A DNA stretch of 64,000 nt from Pollenia angustigena (GCA_930367215.1 OV884056.1:196767310-196831309); one strand, 5' to 3'. Positions 45,093-56,639 are shown, counted from the first letter of the stretch. The notes: generated by a model not told the origin, from the letters alone. Made by a program: numbers and translations.

Positions 45093-45952
45093 TACATATG
45101 TAAATACATATGTATCAAAGGAAAGTAACTTCAAAGAATTCCTTAATATTTTGTCATAACATATCTGTAAAACAAAAGTCTTAGCAGATTTATTTTTCTC
45201 GTAAGAGAATGTTGTGCTGTCGTGGCCGGGGCCTAGTGCGCTGTCTAGGCAAACTAATTATCCTTATTACGGTTGTCGTTGTCGTTTTTTGTAGTAGATA
45301 ATAAAACACAGGTTGTGTGTTGCTTTACCCTCTTATTCATAAAAAATTTTTCAGTTTTATAAAAGGTTAATTAAAAAAATGTTCATAGAAAATTCTTCTT
45401 ATAAACCTGTTATAAACATGAAATATTTTTTATTAATTAGGCCTTTAATCTTTCACAAAAAACGACACAGTCGTTTTGGACAACGACAACCGCAATTAGG
45501 CTGAATACTTTATCTGAAAAAAGTATATATTTCAAAAGAGAATTGCAGAAATTTTTTAACATATCGAGCCATAACCCCAAAAAACGTTTAAGCGACACAA
45601 ACAAAATTTTACAGGAGAAGGTTTATTTTATTTTATTTATAAAAAATTTTATATAAAAATTTTGTATGAAAGTTGTCGCTTGAGATAAAATTGTGTTATA
45701 AAACCGTAGCGGTACCTTATGTGACCATGATATTTTAGGAGATGATGCAAGTATTGCCAATAAAGTCATTTATTTAAAAAAACTAAAATCGCTTCAGATT
45801 TTTCTGCGGTAAGGGCCCGATAGGGTTTTCCATAAAAGTTAAAAAGTTTTTTCAAGAACTTGATAAAATATACAAAAATATTATAGAAAATTTAATTTTA
45901 TTACCCTCCACAACTAGTTGGCAAAAGGGTATACTTAGAGTCGATAACGGAT
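45093..45952. other. Intergenic with small inverted repeat (45251-45505)
   Basis: CTAATTATCC...GGTTGTCGTTGTCG at 45251-45290 returns inverted as CCTAATTGCGGTTGTCGTTGTC at 45478-45500. The 45205-45250 part (gtcgtggccggggcctag) is locally GC-rich. No gene. From about 45903 a taccctccac...aaagggtata repeat begins. Confidence 0.4.
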
Positions 45953-46096
45953 GGCAACTAAACTGAATTAGAGTTGTCAGCAGCGAAATCAGGCAACGCC
46001 TCTCATGTTCAACTATAAAATAAAAAAAAATCTATATTTTAACATGAGCGGCGTTATCTGATTTCGCTGCTGGAAACTCAACTTCGGTTGTGTTGC
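45953..46096. repeat. Hairpin repeat, ~57-bp arms
   Basis: GTCAGCAGCGAAATCAGGCA, then ACGCCTCTCATGTT, pairs with AACATGAGCGGCGT, then TATCTGATTTCGCTGCTGG, across a 30-bp AT spacer. Outer bases GGCAAC/GTTGC also pair. Confidence 0.75.
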
Positions 46097-46117
46097 TTTC
46101 CGTAACTGACCCATAAG

Positions 46118-47294
46118 CAGTGATGCCAACTTTTTGAGAGCAAAAAGCACTTTAAAATTTAAAAAAATCACTAAAAAGCACTATTTTGAACCAAAAAAAA
46201 AAGCGTTTAAAGCACTAAGCCATTTTTACAATTTAATTAAACACAAAACAAGTTGCATTCGTCTGTGCAAAATATGACATACCTCCATATTTACATTCGT
46301 ATCTAAACATTTTTAAATGTATTGATATATCTTCAATAAAAATATCATCCAAACCACTTGTATCATCATCAGCTGAGTTTGAATTGGCCATAAAACAGTT
46401 TCAAAGTAATACAGTGCGAACTCGATTTTCGTAACTCGAAAAAATCGAACCTGTTGCAATTACCGAAAATTTGCAATGACCGACCATTCTTTATTTTAAT
46501 AAAAAACCTTATATTTAATCGTTTAAATAATTCTATATTAAAATAGTGCAAAGTTTAATAAAACTTTTGGCGTATGATATTGTCCAATTATTTTAACCTA
46601 TGTACGCTTCTGAATGAAGAACACACATAAGGTGCAAAATAGAAAATCATGTATGTTTGTATTCTGATACTTAGTCAACCTTTTTGCAATAGCACTAGAG
46701 GTAGAAGTGTACAACACGCGGTTAATCGGAGACGTGTGTTTGAAAACTAAAGCGCATGAAAAATGGCAGGTTACACAACGCTCGTTATAAAAGCATTTTC
46801 TGTCAGCTGTTTTTAATTTTTAAACACTTCGCTTATATCAAGTTTCGGCCCTTTTTTTGTTTTTAAATTCTTTCCGTACTTTTTCTATTTTTGAAACAGT
46901 GTCTACATCTTTAAAAAAATGTTTACTGAAAACAAATACATCATTTTTATTACGATTGCTTAATATGTTGTCAACGCTAAAAAGTGTGACATTTTGTAAA
47001 ATTTTTTCTTTTATCACTTTTTTATCATTTGAAATCTAAAAATCTTTGCGGGCCTTCTTAAAATTGTACCCCAAATAGCAAATCTCATCTAAGTCATCCT
47101 CTTTATAATCAAAGTGTTGAAAAATTATAAAAAAAAAATAAAAATTGTAAAAAGCACTAAAGGCACTAACGAAAAATTGAAAAAGCACCAAGTTAGTGCT
47201 TTTTCTTAGTTTGGCACTAAGGATAAAATTTTGGCGTTTTGAGGCATCAAAAAGCACCGTAAATAGTGCCAAAAGCACTAAGTTGGCATCGCTG
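46118..47294. mobile_element. hAT-type element with AAAGCACT subterminal repeats
   Basis: Left CAGTGATGCCAACTTTTTG; right inverted CAGCGATGCCAACTTAGTG. Flanks CCCATAAG (46110-46117) and CCCGTAAG (47295-47302), an 8-bp duplication with one substitution. AAAAAGCACT/AGTGCTTTT recurs at both ends (46140-46220 and 47150-47285). 1177 bp, no transposase. The middle (46410-46480) holds a second TIR-like word (gaactcgattttcgtaactc). Confidence 0.85.
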
Positions 47295-47432
47295 CCCGTA
47301 AGTTTGTCTTTCCGTGTACAACTTTTATTATTATTTTTTTGGAAAATGTGTATTAAGCTGAGCAAATTTTATTTAAGCTTTTAACTTGACCATCTAACCA
47401 ACTGGAAAGTAGGTGGTAATTTTTATGGTGAA

Positions 47433-48852
47433 CAGTGTTGCCAAAACTTGGTGACCAAAAATGGCTAAATTTATGGAAAAAATGGCTAAAAATGGGCTTA
47501 AAAATGGCTAAAAGCTTTTTTAAATTAAAACACTTTAAATACAATAACAAAACAGAAATACTTCATTTAAAGTTGTTTACGATGAAATTGTGAGTTTAGA
47601 TCAATTTGTTAAATAAGAAAAATTAATATTAAAATAAATTAATATTAACAACTTAAATCATCGAAAAATTCGATGTCGTTATTGTTCATCTCATAGGAAT
47701 CACTCATTAGTTTCAAATAATCATATGTTTTAAATAATTTGAAGGTAAATCATAATCACGACAACATTTACCCAACCTTTTGAGTCCAGCTCCACAATAA
47801 AAAACAAGTAAGAAAGAATAGTCGGTTAAACCCGTCTTCATGATACCCTTCACCACATTAGAACCTTTGTACCAAATTTGTTCAAATAATCTTTAAATTG
47901 CGACCTGTACTTTGCGCACAAGGTTTACATGGACAGCCAGCCAGCCGGACAAACATCGTTAATTCGACTCAGAAAGTGAATCTGAGTCAATCGGTATACA
48001 TAAAGGTGGGCTAAGGACCAATATTTTAAGGTGTTACAGCCATCAGCACAAACGCATAGTACCCTCTCCACTATTGTGGTGGTGATATAAATATTGTATT
48101 GTTATGGTACAAATATTTACCTAATTGATAAAATCGAATTAACGGTTGCCTAATGTAACCTATTTCTCAAATTACTTTTAACGATGTTTACTTGGCGAGA
48201 CACCCTCTCTACATCAGCATTAGAAGTGAGAGTCAATTCTGAAATTTCTAAAACAATTTTGTTACCGCCTGCATCCTTTTATTGAAATATTTGCAACCAG
48301 AAAGAAACAGCGATGTTTGTGTTGATCCATTTTATAAATTTAATATTGGAATACTGTTCATTTATTTTGAAAGATGTTTGTTTCATCATCATAGTTTATA
48401 GCGATTTTTAAGATTTATAAAAGTTGTAGTTTAAATTCAAGACGTTTTATTGTTAAAAATGGCAAGCCCTCTGAGGAGATTGAGTGGTTGCAATCGAAAC
48501 ATGTCAGGGTAACCTGTCCGTAAACACCTGGGTTCGAGCCCAGATTGAGTCAAGAATGAAAAATTATCAATAAATTTTAATTGATTTTCATGTTGTAAAA
48601 TTCCTTTCTTCATAAAAATAATTTAATGAAAATTAAATTTAATGAACTGAAGCCTAATTAAAAATATTAAAAATTTTACAAATTTTTATAATAAAATAAA
48701 AATTATTCTTTTAAAAGAAAATCGGCAAAAAAATTGTATAGCTAAACAAGTTGAAAAATGGCTAAAAAAAATGGCTAAACTCATTTTTTAATGGCTAAAC
48801 AGGGTGAAAAATGGCTAAATCTAGCAACTAAGTGGCTAAATTGGCAACACTG
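47433..48852. mobile_element. hAT-type element with AATGGCTAAA repeats, TSD ATGGTGAA
   Basis: 12-bp perfect ends CAGTGTTGCCAA on both sides. Perfect 8-bp duplication ATGGTGAA at 47425-47432 and 48853-48860. AATGGCTAAA-type words: three at the left (47459-47515), five at the right (48758-48840). Inside are a SINE (48465-48680) and a dispersed repeat with ATACCCTTCACCAC/TACCCTCTCCAC ends (about 47810-48095). 1420 bp, no transposase. Confidence 0.9.
48465..48680 (+). mobile_element. tRNA-derived SINE, copy B
   Basis: Head with agattgagtggttgc (A-box-like), then CTGGGTTCGAGCCCAG (B-box), then the family tail AAAATTATCAATAAATTTT and TTTCATGTTGTAAAATTCC. Inserted inside the hAT element at 47433-48852. 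Confidence 0.75.
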
Positions 48853-49026
48853 ATGGTGAATAGCCAGATCTAATAGCCTTTTCACAATTGTCAACACTTA
48901 AGTTAAATATTATATTATATTTATAAAAATAATATATAATTAACATTGTTGTTGATAAAATTTGCGAACGCTTTGCTAATCGAAAATGTGTGGTTGTGAA
49001 AAAAAATTATTGCTTTATTGTGAACT

Positions 49027-49215
49027 AGTGCCGGGAAACTATCGATAGTACTATCGATAGTCATAAAATATCGAAAATATCAATACGAAAAATATCAATA
49101 TCGGTATTATTATTATTTAAAATACAGCTATGAAGAAATATTACAGCTATTCACACACAATTTTTTGCCGCAAACAACAAGAATGGCAGGTGGTATGGAT
49201 TGCTTAGACAAACAT
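49027..49215 (-). repeat. Dispersed repeat with ATCGATA cluster, copy 2
   Basis: GTGCCGGGAAACTATCGATAG, then ctatcgatagtc, tattattattatttaaaatac, ttttttgccgcaaac and ggtatggattgc. This is the reverse complement of the blocks at 16080-16328. Confidence 0.65.
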
Positions 49216-49729
49216 GTAATCAGCTGTTAAATTGAAAGTAAAATTGCCAAACAAATGGGAAGGTGAAATTGAAAGCCATCTCGTGGTCAATTTAAAAAGT
49301 GTGTTAGTAACAAAGTGAGAGTGTATTGCAAATTGAAAGGAATTGAAAGGCAAAACTTAATCGTGTGGCTGCTATGTATATTGAGTGTCATTGAGTATAA
49401 AAACTAAATTCCGATGTTTGCATTTGTTGTATCAATTATGTTCATATCTTATAGAATTTTTAATATATAAACTTTATCTGAAACGATTTCACACAAATCG
49501 AAATTGTTATCAAATTATGATAATAAATGTTAATAATTAAATTAGTTTTACTTAAAAGTTCTTAAACAATTATAAAACACTTTATTTCCTGTATGTGCCA
49601 CAATTAAAGATATATAATACAACCTTTTTTGAAAAAGTAGGAAAAATATTCTTACCCCTCTCATACAAAAAAAAAAAAAAAAAAATTATAGAACATTTCC
49701 ATCGCTCAATAGAGTGCAATAAAAGGGAC

Positions 49730-49850
49730 GTTTATTTGGCCGCAGGCTAAACGACATTTAATTATAAATGACACAATTCATCCTCATGCAAGCTCAACTT
49801 AAACACAGCATGAATTGCGTTGACAACAAGCGAGGAAACACAGCATCAAG
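49730..49850. promoter_or_regulatory. Candidate conserved noncoding element
   Basis: A mixed-composition block: gcaataaaag, ttatttggccgcaggctaaa, catttaattataaatgac, aattcatcctcatgcaagc. It stands out from the surrounding low-complexity DNA and has TTTAT/TAATTA homeodomain-type cores. It is not part of any repeat found here. Regulatory function is conjecture. Confidence 0.25.
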
Positions 49851-51582
49851 AGTAAACACGAAGAGCTAAATAGATGATGATGATGATGACGATGTTAAAG
49901 GAAAGCGTTTGACAACAAATTACACAGTAATATCCTGAGCATATCCTGGGAGCGTTAATAACAATTTCCTGTAGACAAGTAAGTTTGTATGTTTGCGAGT
50001 TTGTTTTATTATTTTTTAAAAAACATAATTTGTAGTTAAACAAAAAATAAAATGCGACATTATTGCCGGAGTGAAGATGAAACCTTTATTTTTTTATAAT
50101 TTTAAATATGAAATCATCTCCCGTTTGTTATTTTTCGTATTGTTCCAAAAGACTTTATAATGAGAACATAATACCAGGCTTCAAATGACAAAATAAAAAA
50201 AAAAAAACACACACACACACAATTTAAACACGTATTTGGTTCGTTGCACTACAAAATTAAACATTTATTTATTGTTATTCAATTGCAAATTCAACTTAAT
50301 AATTTTCAGTCTTTTGTGACTAACCCCTCCTTTTTATTTGTTAGTGTGTGTGAGAGTCAGTGAGAGTGTATTGATGTCATTTCACAAACAGGAAACTGAT
50401 TTTTTTTTTCTTTGGTTATCGTGTTTGTTGTTGTTATTTTTGTTGCTTATTTAACCTTTATAGTGTAATTTGAGGACCTTGTTATATAAAATTAGCCTTA
50501 AATCTTTTTGAAATGCCAACAATTTTCCAAAAATAAAACAAAAGTGTTGAATTTAATTGCATTAAATTACGTTTAATGTACGCTACTCTGCACTAAGAGG
50601 GCAATAAAGAATTTGCAGATTAGTTTTAGACAGTGGAAAAGCGAGTTTTGCCTAATTTATTAGTTGTCTTATAACACTACATTTTTAAGGCATTGTTCAA
50701 GTTTTGGTGAACAGTGCAAATAAAATGTAATAGAAAATTTACCAAGTGCAAAGAGTTCAGCTGTATTAAGATAAATAGCAAACTGGCAACAAATTTAAAA
50801 AAGTTATCGATAAAATTAAAGTTATGTGAAAAAAAATTTCAAGTTGTTCAACTTTAAATTGACATTTCAAGCTTGAAGACGATTATAGCGGTTTATAGCG
50901 ATTTAACGCTTTTTGTTTGTTTTGTTTTTATGTTTCCCATAAACAAAAAGTTGACAACATTTAATAAAATAAACAAAATCATAACAAAAGAAAAACTGAC
51001 AACAAATTTTTGTTTACATTTTTTATAGTTTGGTCTTTCCAACATTTACTGTTTCTCTCTATCAATTCTACATCAATTCAATGAATAAAAAATTAGGGTT
51101 ATATTATGGTACTATTTTGAAATGTATTCCACATATGAAAAGGTACCTTTTCAAGGCCGGTATTCACTTTTCTTTTTAGTCGTGACACTCTCATTAACGG
51201 ACAGAAGCGTTAAAAAATACTTCTTCTTTTTGCAACTCTGATTTGTATTTGTGTTAAACAAAATTGATGATTCCCCTGTTAACACAATGGTACAAACTCA
51301 ATTATTGAGGATGGCAAAAGAATTGCTGTTACTTTGGAGAAGCTGTTTATTTAACATGTGTTGTCTGCTTTAGAACGACAAAACGGCTTTCAGAAAGCTG
51401 GATTCCCTTAGTTATATTCCGCTTTTGAGGAGGTTTCACTGTATATTGTTAAAATGCATTAACAGAAGTAGTAAATGTTAATTCTTAATAGTAAATACTG
51501 TGCTAACGGAATACAAATATCAAATGTTTAATGAGGTTTATTTGAAATCATAACCACTTTCCCAATAAACCGACTGCGCTAA

Positions 51583-52081
51583 TAGGCTTTTTACACTGAT
51601 CAACATCTAACATCTACTATCAAAGATGTAGAAAATGTGAAACACTCGTTTACATTGCTCACATATAACAAATACCATCAAACAAAAATGTCACCATTTT
51701 GAAAAAAAAAAAAATGTTTTTTTTTTTCTACAAAAGTGCCAAAAAAGAAAACACAAAAATGTCTCTGAATGCCAATTTGTTAAAAAATATAAAAAATACT
51801 TAACAAAAAAACATTGCAGTGAAAGAGAATACTTGACAAATGGTAACGCTTCTTTCAAAACAAGCTTTATTTTGTCAGTGATGTCACAATAGTAAAATAA
51901 CTTATTGCCACTCTTCTAGTGATGACACTAAAATAATCGCAAGATGTGGAATGGAATAAAATGAAAAAGGAACATCTTTTAAAAATATTGGTTTTTAGTA
52001 CTATGCATTTCTTATGGAAAGATGTTAACATCTTCGCAAATTGATGGTAGATGTTGGAAGTTGATCAGTGTAAAAAGGCTA
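51583..52081. mobile_element. TIR element with CTTTTTACACTGATCAAC ends
   Basis: Left TAGGCTTTTTACACTGATC, then AACATCTAACATCTACTATCAA. Right inverted TAGCCTTTTTACACTGATC, then AACTTCCAACATCTACCATCAA. TIRs are about 45 bp. 499 bp, noncoding. End fragments of the family occur at about 25578-25650 and 48867-48910. Confidence 0.8.
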
Positions 52082-52237
52082 TAAATTTCATTCTCAAACT
52101 TATTAGAAGAACTGGCATTGAACTTGTGCCTTTTTTAAGTCGTTCGTAAGTGGGCGAGTTTTTCACAGACAAACAGACGGAAACCGATTTAGATTTACTG
52201 AAGAACGCTGAATATAGATCGTAGTAGTTAGAAGAAT

Positions 52238-52426
52238 TTTATTTATTTATTTAATAAGAGTAACAAATACAATTACAAATAATATTCTTACTTAATTAAC
52301 CGAGCAATAGTAACGTAGACCTTCAGCTTGTTGTAGTGAAACATACCAGAGTCTCTGGCGGGAATCGAACCCGCAACCCCCGCACTGATAGACTAGCTCA
52401 CTACCAACTAGCCTACCGGGACACCC
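52238..52426 (-). mobile_element. tRNA-derived SINE with 12-bp TSD
   Basis: On the minus strand: GTCCCGGTAGGCTAGTTGG (A-box region), TTGCGGGTTCGATTCCCGC (B-box and T arm), a tRNA-unrelated body, and a tail of AAATAAATAAATAAAA. Flanks AGTTAGAAGAAT (52226-52237) and AGTTAGAGGAAT (52427-52438) are a duplication with one change. The (AAAT)n tail matches LINE-style priming. 189 bp. Different family from copies A-C at 14210, 48465 and 53970. Confidence 0.85.
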
Positions 52427-52438
52427 AGTTAGAGGAAT

Positions 52439-53969
52439 ATTTTGAATGTTACATACGAAATTACAAACTTAATATATCGCTCATTCACAACTAGTGGTGG
52501 CAATAGCGAAGAAAATAAGAGAGGCGTTTAGTGGCGTACTAGTTGCTGCAGTGTGAGTATTTAATCAAAAATTTGTAATTTGAATCTTATATTTGTGTCC
52601 TTCACAAATAAAAGGACTTTTTGTATTCACCTTATGGCCTTTTGAATTTTCTTCAAAGCATTTTGAATTTATTTATTTCGTTTAATCATGTTTTTCTCTT
52701 TCTTCTTTTGCTTACAATACGCTGCTATTTAAGTAAATTGTTGTGTAATTTAAGTATAATTACAGGTAATTCAATTTATCATTAAGAAATAAAAAAAAAG
52801 AACTATAAAAGCAAAAACAGTTTTCGCCGTTTCTATTGGGTGACAATTTTCAATTTATGCTAAAGTGTTAATTTTGTGTGTGTTGAAAAGAGCGCGCAAG
52901 TTCTAGGAATTTAAAATGTTTAATTTTTATCAACTATATTGTACATAAATATTGTAAAACTACAGCAACAAAAAGTTTTAGTTCCTATTTCGAACATTTT
53001 AAAAAGATTAGTTTCTAATTACGATTTAATCACAAATTGCTGTTGACAAGCATTTTACTTGACTAAATAAATAGAAGTATATAATCGAATTGAGTTGCGA
53101 GTACTTTTGTTGATTGATTGTTATCGTAAAAGAGTGAAATAAAAGTATTAACAAAAAAAAGAAAAAAAAAAAAAAAAAAAAACAGGAGGGTTTGTAAAAG
53201 GAAATAGAGTTTTTTTTGCAGACAATGCTATAGATGTAAGCTGAATGGGAAAATTAAAGCGAAAAACAAAAACAAAACTTAAATTTATTGTTATAAATTC
53301 AAACATGGAAAATTAAATTATGTTTATTTTTTACACAATTCAGATCTCTGTGGACTATATTTGTGAACCTAGAATACAGACTTAAATATCGAATAGTGAG
53401 TGACACTCATTATAACACGAATATTGAATGTATGCCAGATTAGAGATTAGAAGACTGTTTTGAATTACGAACTCCTAAAAGATATTCAGAGTATCCGCTC
53501 TGCAAAAAAAATGTATCAGTTTAAAGGGCCTAAATTAGCGATAATGTCCAGTTTCTGTCACTAAAGACGAAGCTAATATATTTATAACAATAGCAATTAT
53601 TGTCTTCATTTTGATGTACCAGTAAAAAAACTCATCTGCAGATCTGTGGATCAAATTATATTGCTGATATTGTTTCAATTGAATTTTCGTAAAGGTATTC
53701 AAAATTGGCTTAATTCGTGTCCGATCTTGAAAGCTCTTTTATAGCAGAATTTATCTTTTGCCAGGAAGAAAGGAAATTAACCAGTGACTAGGGTTTATAT
53801 TTGGGGAAAGTTTTCACGAACTTTAGATGGAAAATTTCATGAAATTTTTTTTTGCATAATTATGCACTTAAGTTTAAGGGTTTGCTTGTTTAAAGGAAAA
53901 GGGAAATATGTGCTTAAAAATTTGGCTTATTTGAAAGCAAAACATTCAACATTTTAATAAAATTTTAAT
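52439..53969. other. Intergenic, no gene seen
   Basis: AT-rich with a poly-A run at about 53162-53182. No element boundary or coding frame found. Confidence 0.4.
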
Positions 53970-54204
53970 TAGGCTTAAGTTCATTAAATTTAATTTTGAA
54001 TAAATTTTTTTTAGTGAAGGGAGGTATCTACAAAATGAAATGAATTAAAATTTTTTGATAATTTTATTCTTGTCTGAACACGGGATTGAACTCGAGGCGA
54101 ATTTAGTAGTTTCGAGAACAACCACATTTTCATCATCAGAATTCTTTGCAATTCTACCGTTTGCACCACTGCTTCGCCTACCAGTATATAGTCAAACATC
54201 AATC
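53970..54204 (-). mobile_element. tRNA-derived SINE, copy C
   Basis: On the minus strand: GTAGGCGAAGCAGTGGTGC, AATTGCAAAGAATTCTGATG, then CGAGTTCAATCCCGTG (B-box, diverged), then the tail AAATTATCAAAAAATTTTAA and TTTAATGAACTTAAGCC. Same order as copy A. A head fragment also lies at about 55902-55957 (ggttgttctcgaaactag, aagttcaatcccgtg). Confidence 0.7.
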
Positions 54205-54310
54205 TTTAACCAATGGTAATGGTGGATCGAAATTTGCTGTAATTGATTACACAGCCCGACAAAATTAAAAAAGATTTTTGCTTCTTTGAATTTATCAACT
54301 GATTCCAGTT

Positions 54311-54780
54311 AATTTGGGTGAATTCAAAACAGTAATCAGTTTGTCTCTATCAGCTCTAGTTTTCATGATATAGCTTTTTTATACCATCCACTTATGACCT
54401 CCAATTACCAATTACCCAAAAATTTTTTTTTATCAAAATTTTTTATTTACTTTTAGAGTTATTGCCAAAAAAAAAAAAAATTCCCAAATTTAAGTATTTT
54501 TTTATTTTAATAAATCTGTATGAAACAGTTTTCCTTCTTTTTATTTTTTGTTCAATTCCTATGGAAAAGTTTTACTTTTTAAATACTTAAAAAAATTTGG
54601 GAATTTTTTTTATTTTTTTGGCAATAACTCTAACAGTAAATAAAAAATTTTGATATAAAAAAAAATTTTGGGTAATTGGTATTGGAGGTCATAAGTGGAT
54701 GGTATAAAAAAGCTATAGCATGAAAACTAGAGCTGATAGAGACAAACTGATTACCGTTTTGAATTCAGCGCACCCAAATT
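54311..54780. mobile_element. Foldback MITE (~470 bp palindrome)
   Basis: AATTTGGGTG...AATTCAAAAC at the left and the inverse GTTTTGAATTC...CACCCAAATT at the right, then 180-190 bp arms (CAGTTTGTCTCTATCAGCTC, TATACCATCCACTTATGACC, GAGTTATTGCC) around a ~90-bp spacer. Weak further matches (cacagcccgacaa, ttgtcctgtg) suggest the real ends may be about 54250 and 54800. Confidence 0.85.
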
Positions 54781-54840
54781 GAGTGTTGTCCTGTGTTATC
54801 CATTTTCAATTTTATTTACATGTTTTTCCTTACTACCAAT

Positions 54841-55730
54841 GGGTGATTTTTTAAGAGCTATAGGAAAGTTAAAAAAACACATACAATTCAGAAAAATGCA
54901 TGAAGTCTTTATTTGAATCGATAGTACGGTCCATATAATTTAATGTTTGAAGATTATTTCATGCAAATGTTAACCGTGACTGCGCCTCAAATGGTCCATC
55001 CGCTTAGTCCAATTTTGGCATACTCTTTCCAACATTTCGGCCGGTATCTCATGCATTAATGCTTCAATGTTGTCTTCCAATGCGTCAATTGAAGCGGGCA
55101 TGTCTGTATAGACATGAGCATTAGCATAGCCCCACAAAAAATAGTCTAAAGGCGTTAAATCGCATGATCTAGGCGGTCAATTGACCGGTCCCGAACGTGA
55201 AATAAAATGTTCACCGAACTTGTGGCATGTGGCACCGTCTTGTTGAAACCACATGTCATGCAAGTCAAGCTCTTGCATTTTGGGCAAAAAAAAAGTTGGA
55301 TATCATCTCACGGTAGCGCTTACCATTCACAGTTACGTTATGATTCGCATCATCTTTGAAAAAGTACGGTCCATTGATGCCACCAGCCCATAAACCGCAC
55401 CAAACTTTGACTTTTTCTGGATGCATTGGTAGCTCTTCCAATGCTTCTGGCTGATCTTCACTCCAAAATCGACAATTCTACTTATTAACGTACCCATTGA
55501 GTCAAAAATGAGCTGAACATAAAATGGAAGAAGCGCGCGATTAACTTTCTTAACAGAGCACTCATTTTGATAATAAAATTCAATAATTTGCAAGCGTTGT
55601 TCGTTTGTAAGACGATTGATGGTTAAATTATAGACCAAACTGAAGATGTTTGACAGTAAAACAAAACACGAAACGTGCGTCAGCTGTTTAAACCAGTGTT
55701 GCCAAAAAGATAGTAACTAAAAAATCACCC
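54841..55730 (-). mobile_element. Internally deleted Tc1/mariner-type transposon (minus)
   Basis: TIRs GGGTGATTTTTTAAGAGCTA and, inverted, GGGTGATTTTTTAGTTACTA. 890 bp. On the minus strand from 55620: NRLTNEQRLQIIEFYYQNEC and SVKKVNRALLPFY, a DUF4817-type helix-turn-helix. The gene then jumps in another frame to the catalytic domain (VWCGLWAGG, GPYFFKDDANHNVTVNG). Nearer the 3' end it carries PPRSCDLTPLDYFLWGY, with the last-block Asp, and MLERVCQNWTKRMDHLRR. Several stops and a loss of about 150 codons between the first two blocks make it non-functional. The 101-codon open frame (55333-55638) is a fusion of the start with an out-of-frame stretch. Confidence 0.88.
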
Positions 55731-56549
55731 GATATTTTTCGTACTTTTTGTCAAGACTTTGTCCTGAAGACTCAAGTAAGCTTGTTCCTTTTTGTCTTTT
55801 TTCGTTGACCTTTTTTTGCACAACTTGAAGGACAAATGTTAACATAGAGCTTGTGCCAAGCTATTTTTATAACAATTGTGATTTTTTATTGAACTATTGG
55901 TGGTTGTTCTCGAAACTAGTAAGTTCGACCCAAGTTCAATCCCGTGTTCAGTACTCAAAACTTTAAGTAAGAATAACACTAAAACGTACACAAAAAAGCA
56001 ATCCTTATGGGACTAGGTTCGAAAATCAATCCCGGAATTTCTTAAAATAAGTATAAAATTCCTTAGTCAAGTGAAAAATACGATAGAACTTTTCATTGGT
56101 AGCAGTGATGTTAACTTTTATTTTTTCATTACCGTACGGCCCTCTAAAAATTACCGTTTTTGAGAAGAAATTACCGTACGCAAAGGTTTTTTAATTTAAA
56201 CATTCACAGCACTATTCAAAAACAATTTATTTCAATTTTAAATGTGTTTTATGAAAAATTTAAATGAAAATCTTTGATTTAAATACATTTTAAACAAAAA
56301 CTATTATATTTTTTATCAATACGAAAGTAAAATCATCATATAAATGAAATTGTAACGTTACTGACAGACTGATTCATCATCGCACAGCCTAAACGACTGA
56401 AGCTAAGAAGTTTAAAATTGGACCGGAGTTGGTATCGTTCAACTAAGACAGAATTTTTTAAAATTCGAATATCGCAAGAGAATATTAACTCAGTATTTAT
56501 ATCTACCCACTGTAAAATATAGTGCTATTTTGTCATCTTCTTTTGATGA
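55731..56549. other. Intergenic with SINE fragment
   Basis: Contains the SINE head fragment at about 55902-55957. 56110-56180 repeats ttaccgt(acg) words (attaccgtacggccc, attaccgttt, attaccgtacgc), possibly the end of an unrecognised element. No gene. Confidence 0.4.
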
Positions 56550-56639
56550 AGCACGAATAACAAAATCTTTTGAAATTAAAATTTTGTATTCCCAAAAATT
56601 GAAATTACTTTTTGATAATAAACTGGCAAGTGCACGGCC
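56550..56639 (+). repeat. Dispersed repeat copy B, left part
   Basis: AGCACGAATAACAAAATC ... tttttgataataaactggcaagtgcacggcc. Continues at 60389 after the Transib insertion. Same sequence order as copy A (18578-19085). Confidence 0.75.

Larger units (their letters stand above)
48861..51582. other. Intergenic, repeat-poor from 49220
   Basis: No gene. Starts with a fragment of the 51583 family (taatagccttttcacaattg, about 48870) and the inverted repeat at 49027-49215. 49220-51580 is AT-rich, with microsatellites ((CA)n at about 50206-50220, (GAT)n at 49873) and fewer recognisable transposons than elsewhere, so a possible place for regulatory DNA. Confidence 0.4.

Noticed and set aside
52340..52426. 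Functional tRNA gene
   Set aside because: A- and B-boxes are present, but no complete acceptor stem or anticodon arm, and an (AAAT)n tail plus target duplication show a SINE.
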